Source: an uncultured Parabacteroides sp.
Lineage (GTDB): Bacteria; Bacteroidota; Bacteroidia; Bacteroidales; Tannerellaceae
Length of the DNA: 64,000 nucleotides
Reading direction: 5' to 3'
NCBI GenBank assembly: GCA_900541965.1
Contig: UQLN01000025.1
Coordinates: forward strand, 1-64,000
This document shows positions 53,507 through 61,609 of the stretch, piece by piece. A program made the translations under genes and the position numbers. The notes below the pieces were generated by a model. That model was not told the DNA's origin, made no database searches, and saw nothing but the letters and a program-made list of their open reading frames with translations. Numbering within the stretch: the stretch's first letter is position 1; each line of letters opens with the position of its first letter.

Positions 53507-54061
53507 ATGGGTGCAATACAAAGACTTAAGGAATATATTGATTTTAAAGGGATTAGCAAATATCGTTTTTATAAAGAAACAGGTCTTTCTAATGGCTTTC
53601 TTGATAAAAATGAAAATATGGGTTCAGATAAATGCGAGATAATAATCAATCAATATCCCGATATTAGTTTGGAATGGTTAGTTACGGGCAATGGTCATAT
53701 GATTAAAATGTTAAATCCTGACACTCGAAAAGAGTTATCAAATGTTAATAAAAAAAATAGCATAGGTGATAAAATGTACGGTAATTTTGATACAAAAATG
53801 TACGGTTTACCACTTCAAAGCAATTCTAAAGAGGTAAATTCCTGTATGGCTTGTAAAGAGAAAGATTTTATCATAAAAAGCCTTGAAGAAAGACTAATTG
53901 AACAGAAAGAAAGAGCCCAAGAACAAAAGGAAAGGGCAGAGGATTTAAAAGAGCTTATAAAAACAAAAGAACAGCTTATTGCTATGTTATTCAATGAAAT
54001 AGATGATTTGAAAAATCGTCTTATAGACTCTGATATAGGTAAAGAAAGTATAGCCGGCTAA
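53507..54061 (+). CDS. Phage-type repressor with coiled-coil tail
   Basis: A 184-residue protein. Residues 1-60 (QRLKEYIDFKGISKYRFYKE then LEWLVTGNG) are an XRE-like helix-turn-helix of the kind found in Bacteroidetes phage repressors. The C-terminal part is a long coiled coil (residues ~115-175, heptads of EQKERAQEQKERAEDLK), not an S24 self-cleaving peptidase. So SOS-type cleavage is not expected. ATG at 53,507 gives the canonical HTH start; an earlier one is at 53,471. Divergent from the early operon as in Mu. Confidence 0.8.
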   Translation: MGAIQRLKEYIDFKGISKYRFYKETGLSNGFLDKNENMGSDKCEIIINQYPDISLEWLVTGNGHMIKMLNPDTRKELSNVNKKNSIGDKMYGNFDTKMYGLPLQSNSKEVNSCMACKEKDFIIKSLEERLIEQKERAQEQKERAEDLKELIKTKEQLIAMLFNEIDDLKNRLIDSDIGKESIAG

Positions 54062-54173
54062 GAATTACGAAAAAACGATGATGGAGTTAAAGAAAATGGG
54101 TATCAAATTAAACTTTTCGGAAAAAACAAGCCTCTTTTTTGTCCTTTTCTTAAACCGTTCTTTAAGCAAATTC

Positions 54174-54298
54174 ACTTTTTCATTAACATTGGCACTGACT
54201 TTTTGCAATGTAGAAAACAGCTTAAAACCTGCATGAATAAAGGGTTTTACATTATTTGTGCTATATAATCAAATTAACACCTGCCCCTGTCTTATACA
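54174..54298. repeat. Transposase-binding-like repeats, right end
   Basis: ACTTTTTCATTAACATT (54,174-54,190) is the inverted match of the inner left site. CAAATTAAC (54,270-54,278) matches the outer left site, and ATACA at 54,294-54,298 is the terminus. Together with the GACG at 54,299-54,302 this defines the right border. Confidence 0.75.
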
Positions 54299-54302
54299 GA
54301 CG
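54299..54302. repeat. Right copy of the GACG target-site duplication
   Basis: Second copy of the 4-bp direct repeat that flanks the Mu-like element. Between the copies lies exactly the 7,331-bp element. The host sequence would be closed as ...TTTTGACGATTG... without it. Confidence 0.75.
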
Positions 54303-54434
54303 ATTGTTGAAAGTATTTTTTCAATATGTTATTTTTTCTTTTGATAGATGTGTTATTTGTTTTCTATAGTAATCAAAAGCAAATTTCATAAGATTAAAAT
54401 CCAGGAAAGATGCCGTCGAAATTTAAAAAGCAGG

Positions 54435-54674
54435 CTATGATTCTTTCTCTTTCTTAGCACTGTACCAAAGACAGAAGATGCTGAGAAGAAGAAGCATCCC
54501 GATTATGATATTCTTTATCATATAGGAAGGTGACAGAAACTCCCCAGAAGGAATAGATGCTACCATGAAAATTGCCAGTATGGGCAGGAGTATTGCGGCT
54601 TTCTTTGCCTTTGCCTTGGTCTTTTTTGTCCGCTCTTCTTTTTCTTCGGAAGTATTCATTTCAGTCTTTTTCAT
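54435..54674 (-). CDS. Small membrane protein
   Basis: A 79-residue protein: a charged N-terminal part (KKTEMNTSEEKEERTKKTKA) and two hydrophobic segments (residues ~28-43 and 52-70). It is downstream of the ABC ATPase on the same strand after a 64-bp gap. Function unknown; an accessory or immunity protein of the peptide locus is possible. The upstream 130 bp, 54,303-54,434, contain nothing I can support. Confidence 0.6.
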   Translation of the reverse strand: MKKTEMNTSEEKEERTKKTKAKAKKAAILLPILAIFMVASIPSGEFLSPSYMIKNIIIGMLLLLSIFCLWYSAKKEKES

Positions 54675-54738
54675 GATAACTTAGGTTTTTGTTTGTGATG
54701 AGATAAATATAGGTATTTTTTACAAAGATACCATTAGC

Positions 54739-55398
54739 TTAATAATTTGAGCTGTACCCGAACGGTTTAAGTTCGGTTGAGTCTTTTATTTCTTTCAGGT
54801 AACCTTGGTCTAATAATAAGATCCGATTGGCTATTTTATGAATTTCTCTGAAATTGTGGTCGGTGAAAATGATTCCTTTTGTGGAAGATGCTTTATAAAT
54901 AAGCTCGCGTACCGATTCGCAGCATATTGGAGAAAGTCCGTTGAATGGTTCATCCAGCATAATATACATATGGGATGATAAAAGGAGAAGTTTTATTTCC
55001 AGATAGCGTAGTTCCCCTCCGGATAAATCTTTGATTTTTGAATCTTCAATGTGGCTTAGATGTTTATCCTTCAGGAAATTTTCCGGATTGGAGTTTATAT
55101 ATAGCTTAATCACTTCTTTTATAGGTAATTCAGGTGGAAGGAAATGATGTTGTGGTAAATAAGCGATCTGACCGGACAGGAATGCTTTGTGTGTTTGAAC
55201 TTTGCCATTGATACGAATAAAACTTCTTTCACTAGTCATTGTGCCAAAAATGATTTTTAGTAGTGTGGATTTTCCACAACCATTCCTGCCGAATATAGCG
55301 ATTCGTTCTCCTGGCTTGCAACATAGATAGATATCTGTTAATAAGTAGATGTTGCCAAAAGACTTTACGATACTGTCTACTTCAAGGCATTTGCACAT
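54739..55398 (-). CDS. ABC transporter ATPase, possible self-immunity pump
   Basis: A 219-residue ATPase: Walker A FGRNGCGKST, Q-loop IAYLPQHHFLPP, signature KDLSGGELRYLEIKLLL, Walker B MYIMLDEPFNGLSP and H-loop IIFTDHNFREIH. The signature is complete though not the usual QQQR. ATG at 55,398 (MCKCLEVDS) is preferred over 55,461. It overlaps the preceding membrane-protein gene, its likely permease partner, by 22 bp. A small ATPase and tiny permease next to a bacteriocin-like gene fits lantibiotic-type FEG immunity (inference). Confidence 0.8.
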   Translation of the reverse strand: MCKCLEVDSIVKSFGNIYLLTDIYLCCKPGERIAIFGRNGCGKSTLLKIIFGTMTSERSFIRINGKVQTHKAFLSGQIAYLPQHHFLPPELPIKEVIKLYINSNPENFLKDKHLSHIEDSKIKDLSGGELRYLEIKLLLLSSHMYIMLDEPFNGLSPICCESVRELIYKASSTKGIIFTDHNFREIHKIANRILLLDQGYLKEIKDSTELKPFGYSSNY

Positions 55399-55718
55399 AA
55401 GCGGATGATTAAGAATATGGATAAAATAAGAATCTCCCAACAGCAAAAAGAAGAGAGCCAAAGTGTCGTTTTTCGTATTCCCTGATTATAGTAAAAGTAA
55501 TAAACTTCTTTATAACTCAACTCTTTATATGCCAGATCGAAGAAAAGCCCAAAGGGAAAACATACTATATAATTTGAAGGGTGATAGGTTTCCGGGTCAA
55601 TCTGTTGCAGGAAATGCAGTAACAAGCAACCGGCTATCTGAATAATCAAAGTAAGAAGTATCGTACTTTTGAAAAAACAAAGGTGCAACTGTATGGCTTT
55701 TATATATTTACTTGTCAT
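55377..55718 (-). CDS. Small membrane protein, likely partner of ABC ATPase
   Basis: A 113-residue protein with three hydrophobic segments (residues ~16-35, 45-60, 85-108). Its gene overlaps the ATPase gene by 22 bp, so they are translationally coupled. Too short for a full ABC permease but possible as a half or accessory module. No family recognised. Confidence 0.6.
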   Translation of the reverse strand: MTSKYIKAIQLHLCFFKSTILLTLIIQIAGCLLLHFLQQIDPETYHPSNYIVCFPFGLFFDLAYKELSYKEVYYFYYNQGIRKTTLWLSSFCCWEILILSIFLIIRLCANALK

Positions 55719-55772
55719 CTTTTACAATTAAGATAGATTGAAGATAGGTTGTTTTTTGGTTTTCAGTGTGAT

Positions 55773-56576
55773 TTATTCGATATTTCTTGAATAGATTTTT
55801 AGTCCCATGCAAAAAGGAATTTTCTCAAATCTATTCAGTACTATTTTTTTATACAGACTATGTGCTGAATATAAGGGGAATAATAGTTCCCCTGTTCCAT
55901 AGATTTCTATCATTTCTATAGTGATGCCTATTTTTCCTGTAGGTATATAAGTTATGTTTTCCGGATAGATCGTTGTAATTGCTTTATTTGTGTTCTTAGT
56001 AATGGTCTTATGTATTGGGAGAATAAAGATAGGGGTAGCATTTAGTTTATCATCTATCTGATACATATTGATTCTAATTTTTACACTGTCATGAGTGCAT
56101 TTCAATATGGGTATTTGGATTTCTTCTAAGAGGGCTTCTTTCATATTGAATAAGATACCCACTTCTTCACCTAAACTATCTATTTGAATACTGCCTTTGG
56201 GTATGCGGATTCCTTTATTTTTTAACCATTTTCCTTTTTGGGGAATGATTTGTATTTCAGGGATGTCTATTATACTATCTTCTAAAATTATAAGGTTATC
56301 TTTTCCTGTAATAAGTTCATGGATTTCCTTGAGGCATTTTTTATAGGAGAGATGGGTAAATGTTAGTTGAGTGTTTTTTAATGAGTCTGGAATATGTAGT
56401 TGGAAATATCCTTCCTTGTCAGAGATACAACCTACATTGTTATTCTCTATCCCAATACTTGCGTATGGAATAGGAGCCCCTTGTACATTTCTTGTATATC
56501 CTTTAATAGAAAAAGTTTGGCAATTACAATTGTTTGCTAATATGAAAAATACTATGATAGGAAATATATGTTTCAT
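55773..56576 (-). CDS. Carboxypeptidase-regulatory-like envelope protein
   Basis: A 267-residue protein with a short signal peptide (residues 1-19, ending CNCQ). The N-terminal ~90 residues are a CarboxypepD_reg-like beta domain (GYTRNVQGAPIPYASIGIEN, then DKEGYFQLHI), of the type that starts TonB-dependent receptors. No plug or barrel follows, so it is a stand-alone periplasmic or outer-membrane protein. It sits between the GG peptide gene and the possible immunity pump. Exact role unknown. Confidence 0.7.
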   Translation of the reverse strand: MKHIFPIIVFFILANNCNCQTFSIKGYTRNVQGAPIPYASIGIENNNVGCISDKEGYFQLHIPDSLKNTQLTFTHLSYKKCLKEIHELITGKDNLIILEDSIIDIPEIQIIPQKGKWLKNKGIRIPKGSIQIDSLGEEVGILFNMKEALLEEIQIPILKCTHDSVKIRINMYQIDDKLNATPIFILPIHKTITKNTNKAITTIYPENITYIPTGKIGITIEMIEIYGTGELLFPLYSAHSLYKKIVLNRFEKIPFCMGLKIYSRNIE

Positions 56577-56644
56577 CTGATTGCTTATAGAGTTAATAGG
56601 TTAATACATCCTCTATTTTAGAGGATGTATTAGTTTATGTTAAA

Positions 56645-56785
56645 TTATTCCCAACACCATTTCCATTTATCGCTAGAGCAAGTGTCGAGAGTTCCTATTA
56701 AAAAATTAATTTTAACACAAATTCTTCCTCCATTTATTTTCATCATCTCTTTTTGACTAAGTTCTTTGATTTTTACATTTTTCAT
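56645..56785 (-). CDS. Double-glycine leader peptide, bacteriocin-like precursor
   Basis: A 46-residue peptide, read directly from the sequence. Residues 1-20 are MKNVKIKELSQKEMMKINGG, a classic C39-type leader: ELSxxEM..I..GG, cut after the second Gly. The mature part would be 26 residues with Cys at 23, 36 and 44 and a Trp-rich end (KWKWCWE). It lies beside the C39-peptidase exporter and the possible immunity pump. Resembles the GG-Bacteroidales natural product precursor family. No modifying enzyme (radical SAM, LanM, YcaO) is seen in the window. Confidence 0.85.
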   Translation of the reverse strand: MKNVKIKELSQKEMMKINGGRICVKINFLIGTLDTCSSDKWKWCWE

Positions 56786-56838
56786 AATATAATATTTGCC
56801 TACTCTATTTTAAGCTTTTCGGCTATTTTTTACCGCTT

Positions 56839-56860
56839 CTCTATTTCAAAGGTAATAGAG
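56839..56860 (-). promoter_or_regulatory. Promoter and dyad operator of the GG peptide gene
   Basis: TACCTTTG on the minus strand (56,847-56,854) is a -7 box, 62 bp before the peptide start. It is inside the inverted repeat CTCTATT (56,839-56,845)/AATAGAG (56,854-56,860), so a repressor bound there would block the promoter. The HTH protein 88 bp away is a candidate. Confidence 0.55.
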
Positions 56861-56947
56861 GAACCTATAAATAAACATTTTACTTGCAAGTATATTATTT
56901 ATAAAAGCAAAATTAGTTTTTTATTGTGCAATATAATTGCATTTACT

Positions 56948-57202
56948 TCATTGTTTAAAATTGCCTGAATTTAATATTCTTATTGTAACGTGAATTTCAA
57001 AATCATTAGCATAATAAAAAGTAGATTTTCTACGATTATACTCTATTTCAGCACCAACGTCTTTTAGTTCATCCAATAGATAATACAGTAGGCGTCGGCT
57101 GATATGTAATCGTTTTGCGAACTCATCAGGTGTACCTGTTGCCTCTTTTTGAATAAGAGCATGTATTTGGCAGGCACGATCTATCGTTTTAAATAGTTGC
57201 AT
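56948..57202 (-). CDS. Small winged-helix DNA-binding protein
   Basis: An 84-residue protein with a HTH_11/DeoR-type winged helix: ATGTPDEFAKRLHISRRLLYYLLDELK at residues ~20-46 and a two-strand wing (AEIEYNRRKSTFYY). It follows the exporter gene by 22 bp in the same direction and precedes the GG peptide gene. Likely a local regulator of the peptide gene or operon (inference). Its length is typical of Bacteroidetes peptide-cassette HTH proteins. Confidence 0.75.
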   Translation of the reverse strand: MQLFKTIDRACQIHALIQKEATGTPDEFAKRLHISRRLLYYLLDELKDVGAEIEYNRRKSTFYYANDFEIHVTIRILNSGNFKQ

Positions 57203-57224
57203 AATAAATAGTTTACAAGTTAAA

Positions 57225-59390
57225 TCAATCTATCTCATCCACTTGTTCTCTCCACAGGCGTTTGTAGATGCCATCTGCCATCGAGCAAAGTTCTTTATGG
57301 GTGCCTGTTTCTACTACTTGTCCTTTATCGATTACGACAATTCTGTCCGCTCTTTTGACTGTGCTTAGACGGTGGGCAATAATCAGGATTGTTTTTCCTT
57401 TCCCAGCGAGTGCATCTAATGTTTGTTTTACATACTTTTCGGAGATGGAATCTAAAGAGGAAGTTGCTTCATCGAAAATTAATATGTCCGGTTCTTTGTA
57501 TAAGGCACGCGCTATGGCAAGCCGCTGGCGTTCTCCGCCTGAAAGTGAAGCACCATGTTCGCCGATATGGGTCATATACCCTTTAGGTAGTTGCTCGATA
57601 AATTCTTTTAAGCCTAATTGCTCGATTAAATCCATAATATGCTTCATGTCCGGTTGCAAATCTCCGATGGCTATATTTTCAACAATTGTTCCGGCAAATA
57701 ACTCAATCTGCTGTGGGACGGTACCGACCCTGCGACGCAGGCTTTGGTTGCTGATTTGTGCAATATCATAACTTCCAATCCGTATTTGTCCGGATTGAAT
57801 GGGATAAATATGCTGGAGCAAAGAGATAAGCGTCGTTTTGCCGGAACCACTTTCTCCGATAATCGCAGTTGTTTTCCCTTTTTCTATAGTCAGATTCAAT
57901 GATTCGAACACCTGCTTGCGGGAACCATATCGAAAAGAAACATTTTCGAACGTGATATCGCCTATCATTTCTGTTTCAAGAGTGATTTTCTGTTCGTCAT
58001 TCTGTTCCTGTTCGAGGTCCATAATCTGGAACAGGCGGTCTGCTGCTATCATGGCTTCCTGAATTGTCTGGTTGGAAGTGATTAGGGAGCCGATAGGGGA
58101 TAATACATATCCGATTAAAGAATAGAAAACCATTAATGTGCCGGGTGTCAGTTCCTGGTCGATAACCTGCAAACTGCCAATCCAGAGTACGGCTACGGTA
58201 ATACCGGTTGAAATGAATTGGATACCTCCCTGTGCGATAATAGCTCCATAAATACTATGGTACGTATTTTTGAGCAAATGCACGAAGCGGCTTTCGGTTT
58301 TCAGGTTGGCAAAGTCTTCTATGCCGAAGCGTTTTATGGTGGAAATAGAATGAATCGATTCCACCAACTGGGCTTCCAGGTCGGCACTTCTTTCCATGAT
58401 ATTTCGCTGGTATTTGCGGTTCAGTTTATTGAACAACCAGTAAATGACAAAGAATAACGGTGCCGAAAGCAGTGTAACCAAAGCCAGTTTCCAGGAATAA
58501 ACAAACATCAGGCAAACGGAGAAGAAAAGAATCATACAGTTTACAACAAGGTCCAATGATACGTTATTGATAAAGTTGCGTATTTTGACTGCATCGTTTA
58601 CTCTGGAGATAATTTCTCCGACCCGCATGGTATCAAAGAATTGTTGTGGCAACGTGAGCAGGTGTTTATAGTAACCTAATATTAATGCGGCATCTATCCT
58701 CTGTCCCGTTTTCAGGGCTAAGATGCTTTTCATGGAACCGATAAACGTGCGTAAGACTAAAATCAGCAGCATGATGATTCCCATCAGGTTTAGCAAGTTG
58801 ATATTCTTATCGATTAACACATAATCCGTAATTTTTCCAATGTATACGGATGTGGATAATCCCAATATACTATAAATCAACGCTCCGAAAACAGCCTGGA
58901 ACATCACGCTTTTGTGGGGAGCCAGCAACGACAGGAATTTGCGTGTCATGCTAACCTTCATATTCCCTTGCTTGAATGTCTCTTCCGGTTCCATCAGGAC
59001 AAGTATGCCCGTCCATTCTTTTTGGAATGCTTCGTTCGTCTTTTTGTGCATCTGTCCGTTTCCCGGATCCATATAGGTGATGTGGGTCTTTGTGACTTTG
59101 TAGATAACGACAAAATGTTGGAGCACTTCTTTTACGATGATATGGGCAATGGTCGGTTTGGGTACTACGGATAAGGCTTCGAACTGTGCCCTGACCCCTT
59201 TGGCGGAGAATCCTAATTTGTTGGCAGCTTCAATTAAGCCAAGAATGTTTGTCCCTTTCTGGTCGGTGAAAGCATATTGACGGATACGTGCTACAGGATA
59301 TTGTAGTCCGTAATGAGCGCAAATGGAAGCGAGACATGCTGCACCGCAATCTGTTATATCATGCTGTTTGATGCGAATTCCTTTTTTCAT
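57225..59390 (-). CDS. Peptidase-containing ABC exporter (C39 family)
   Basis: A 721-residue exporter. The N-terminal C39 peptidase has the catalytic pattern IKQHDITDCGAACLAS (Cys) with the later His in QHFVVIYKV and Asp in MDPGNG. Six membrane segments (residues ~150-420) and a C-terminal ATPase follow: GESGSGKTT, LSGGERQRLAIARA and ILIFDEATSSLDS. It cuts GG leaders and exports the peptide. The gene could start at 59,414, overlapping the HlyD stop; 59,390 (MKKGIRIKQHD) is the usual form. The GG peptide next door has the matching leader. Confidence 0.95.
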   Translation of the reverse strand: MKKGIRIKQHDITDCGAACLASICAHYGLQYPVARIRQYAFTDQKGTNILGLIEAANKLGFSAKGVRAQFEALSVVPKPTIAHIIVKEVLQHFVVIYKVTKTHITYMDPGNGQMHKKTNEAFQKEWTGILVLMEPEETFKQGNMKVSMTRKFLSLLAPHKSVMFQAVFGALIYSILGLSTSVYIGKITDYVLIDKNINLLNLMGIIMLLILVLRTFIGSMKSILALKTGQRIDAALILGYYKHLLTLPQQFFDTMRVGEIISRVNDAVKIRNFINNVSLDLVVNCMILFFSVCLMFVYSWKLALVTLLSAPLFFVIYWLFNKLNRKYQRNIMERSADLEAQLVESIHSISTIKRFGIEDFANLKTESRFVHLLKNTYHSIYGAIIAQGGIQFISTGITVAVLWIGSLQVIDQELTPGTLMVFYSLIGYVLSPIGSLITSNQTIQEAMIAADRLFQIMDLEQEQNDEQKITLETEMIGDITFENVSFRYGSRKQVFESLNLTIEKGKTTAIIGESGSGKTTLISLLQHIYPIQSGQIRIGSYDIAQISNQSLRRRVGTVPQQIELFAGTIVENIAIGDLQPDMKHIMDLIEQLGLKEFIEQLPKGYMTHIGEHGASLSGGERQRLAIARALYKEPDILIFDEATSSLDSISEKYVKQTLDALAGKGKTILIIAHRLSTVKRADRIVVIDKGQVVETGTHKELCSMADGIYKRLWREQVDEID

Positions 59391-59400
59391 ACTTTGATTT

Positions 59401-60570
59401 TTAATTTTTAGCAATTATCCGGTCTGTTTTATATTGTGTAGGATTAGCCCAGTCGTCCATTTTCTGGTAAAGCAGGTCAAACAGGGAACGTTCGGTAATC
59501 ATGAAATGCGCATTTACGGTCATCCCTTTTTTCAGGTATCCTTTTTTGCCTGTACTTTTCAGGGTAAGATAATTCTTTTCCATCCGGCATTTTATTTTGT
59601 AAAAGGAGTTACCCTGGCTGTCTGTCAGAAAGTCGGATGAGATTTCTTTTACCTTTCCGGGGAGTGTACCCCATTCATTGTAATTAAACGATTCGACCTG
59701 TATATTGACCGGCATATCGATATGCAGGAAACCGATGTCCCGTGGCGTTACATAAATTTCGAAGCAGAGGGTGGAATCGGGACTGATTACAGCTAAGGAT
59801 TGTCCTGTCTGGATATTGCTCCCTTTATAAATACCCGAAAACTGATCGACGGTTCCGCTAACCGGACTGCGTACGATATACAGGTCTTTATTCTTTATTT
59901 CCTGTTTTTGGTTTGTTTTCATTTCATTATATAAGTTCCGGTATGAATTCTGGTCTGTCCTCCATGTGCTGATTTGACTCTCTTTGAGTGATGCCAGTTC
60001 ATTTTGGTGGCTTTGGTACTGGAAATAATATTTATCGTATTCTTCTTCCGAAATGACTTTTTTCTCAAATAAAGTCTTATTCCTCAGGTATTCTTTTTTT
60101 GCCTGGGCAAGCGTTGTTTCCAACTCGTTTTTCCGGCGGATAAAATAATTGTATTCTTGTTGGCGTACGGGTGAACTGAAAGTAGCAGGGACTTCTCCTT
60201 TTGCCAAATAAGCCAGATCGGCAAGATGGGCTTCGTAATCATTCAGCCGGTTTGACTGGTAATTTATTTTGTTGTCTGCATTGTTTGTGCGGAAACGGAG
60301 CAGGATATCACCCCGGTTCACTTTTTCTCCTTCCCGTACGAAAACTGAATCGATATATTCCGTAACAGCCGATTTGATCTCTGTTTTTTCCGTAACAGGC
60401 CTTACGATGCCACTTCCCTGAATGGATATATCCACATATATAAATGGCAGTGCAATCAGGGATATGGTGATTGCTCCTAAAACGACCCAATAGATTATCT
60501 GGGATTTTGTAGTGTGGTGGTAGATGTATGTCTCAATACTGTTCTCTATCCATTCATTCGGCAGTAACAT
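59401..60570 (-). CDS. HlyD-family adaptor of peptide exporter
   Basis: A 389-residue adaptor with one N-terminal membrane segment (residues ~25-45), beta-barrel/lipoyl halves (YIDSVFVREGEKVNRGDIL and SPVSGTVDQFSGIYKG) and a long coiled coil between (100-215). It connects the C39 exporter to an outer-membrane channel; no TolC gene is adjacent, so the partner must be elsewhere. First gene of the operon, with the shared motif upstream. Confidence 0.92.
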   Translation of the reverse strand: MLLPNEWIENSIETYIYHHTTKSQIIYWVVLGAITISLIALPFIYVDISIQGSGIVRPVTEKTEIKSAVTEYIDSVFVREGEKVNRGDILLRFRTNNADNKINYQSNRLNDYEAHLADLAYLAKGEVPATFSSPVRQQEYNYFIRRKNELETTLAQAKKEYLRNKTLFEKKVISEEEYDKYYFQYQSHQNELASLKESQISTWRTDQNSYRNLYNEMKTNQKQEIKNKDLYIVRSPVSGTVDQFSGIYKGSNIQTGQSLAVISPDSTLCFEIYVTPRDIGFLHIDMPVNIQVESFNYNEWGTLPGKVKEISSDFLTDSQGNSFYKIKCRMEKNYLTLKSTGKKGYLKKGMTVNAHFMITERSLFDLLYQKMDDWANPTQYKTDRIIAKN

Positions 60571-60605
60571 TGCTTATCTTGTTTGATTCGTTTATTCTTC
60601 TGACA

Positions 60606-60663
60606 CAAATATATGGATAGAGAAAATTCAAGAAGGTTATGGGTGTGTTATCATTAGGTTAAT
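60606..60663 (-). promoter_or_regulatory. Exporter operon promoter with shared 18-bp motif
   Basis: TATATTTG on the minus strand (60,606-60,613) is the -7 box, 36 bp before the HlyD start. TGTTATCATTAGGTTAAT (60,646-60,663, plus strand) lies 32 bases upstream of it. The identical 18-mer is at 62,185-62,202 before the 112-residue membrane protein, 31 bases upstream of an identical -7 box. Confidence 0.7.
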
Positions 60664-61266
60664 GGCTTTGCCCTGATTGTTGTATACTAAGTAGAAAAAC
60701 AAAAATAACAATCATACTGTCATAGGTGGTTTTTAATTATTGAAATACAGTATTATAGCTGTATGATGGTATATGTTTTATCAAACATATCAACTCTCAT
60801 AATATCCATATTAACTATCATTTTAACATCCGTTGATGTAATTCCCAATGGAAAAGCAGTAAGGACTGCATATATATTTCTATTTGATTGCAGTATGGGC
60901 ATTGTAAATTCAATTCTTAGTAGATATTGATTCAAGATGAGGAATGCTTTATTGACAGAAGCAACTGTATTTGTTGTCACAATCAGCACATTTATTACCC
61001 GATATCCCCATTCCCGTCCTTTCACATCCGGGTGTGGACAGGCGTGGGATGGAGGTCTGGATAGTTGTGAGACCCGGGTCTTGGCAGGAATAGGTGGTTG
61101 TTTTGGGAAGGAAAACAATGTTTTTCCAATAAATGGATCTATTGCTTTTGAACTTTTACGTATTATTGGGCAAATATTAAAATAATATTGGTAGGCATAA
61201 AGATTTTCTATAATGCCTACCTGATTAAATTAAACAGCATGTCATATGCTTGGTTTGTCTTTATAT
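60664..61266. other. Region without a supported gene
   Basis: About 600 bp with stop-rich, weakly coding frames. A minus-strand frame with no start codon ends in NKCADCDNKYSCFCQ (stop at 60,949) and could be a decayed peptide gene. A 121-residue minus frame and an 82-residue plus frame overlap it, but neither has a recognisable domain. I do not call a gene here. Confidence 0.5.
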
Positions 61267-61374
61267 CTATTTGTTAATTAACTCTTTAATGAAAGGGTAT
61301 CCATATTTTAAAGCAATAAATACGCTTACAGCAATAAGGATACCGATGATTTCTTTTTTTCTTTTTGATTCCAT
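61267..61374 (-). CDS. 35-residue single-pass membrane peptide
   Basis: MESKRKKEIIGILIAVSV then a continuing hydrophobic stretch and KELINK end. The basic start, one membrane helix and a charged tail are typical of tiny accessory or toxin-like membrane proteins. It follows the 38-residue gene by 118 bp on the same strand. Function unknown; too small to be sure it is translated. Confidence 0.5.
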   Translation of the reverse strand: MESKRKKEIIGILIAVSVFIALKYGYPFIKELINK

Positions 61375-61492
61375 AATTAATTAAATATATTAACTTTAGT
61401 GTTACTTTTTGCATAAAGGATTGTACTATAGATTTTTATGTCTGATAAGAAATAATATTTTGTCTATTACGTATTTGATATTATTTTTGTAA

Positions 61493-61609
61493 TCAGGCAA
61501 ACATATTATATAGTTGTATAAATAAAGATAGTAGAACATAGATAGTTAGAACAACTATTATTTTCTTTTGCTTTTTTACTTTTTGTATTAATTCTTCTTC
61601 TGTACTCAT
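61493..61609 (-). CDS. 38-residue single-pass membrane peptide
   Basis: MSTEEELIQKVKKQKKIIVV leads into a hydrophobic helix (residues ~16-35) and ends YNMFA. Acidic start, basic juxtamembrane block and one helix. Its layout matches the 35-residue peptide downstream, and both follow the 112-residue membrane protein. A possible immunity or signalling role is inference from context only. Confidence 0.5.
   Translation of the reverse strand: MSTEEELIQKVKKQKKIIVVLTIYVLLSLFIQLYNMFA

Larger units (their letters stand above)
46968..54298. mobile_element. Mu-like transposable element with a capsid-only late region
   Basis: A 7,331-bp element bounded by inverted TGTAT termini and flanked by GACG direct repeats. 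Aligning the two ends from the terminal T, both have GTTAATTTG at exactly base 21-29. The gene order is that of a Mu-like phage: repressor (divergent), Ner-like, MuA-like transposase, MuB-like ATPase, two small early proteins, then prohead protease, major capsid protein and a small protein. No terminase, portal, tail, lysis or baseplate gene is present. All gene frames look intact, with no frameshift seen. Confidence 0.88.

Noticed and set aside
60753..61185. A 121-residue minus-strand frame and an 82-residue plus-strand frame between the exporter and the tiny proteins
   Set aside because: Both overlap each other, lack any recognisable domain, and have no clear promoter or start; codon use looks random.
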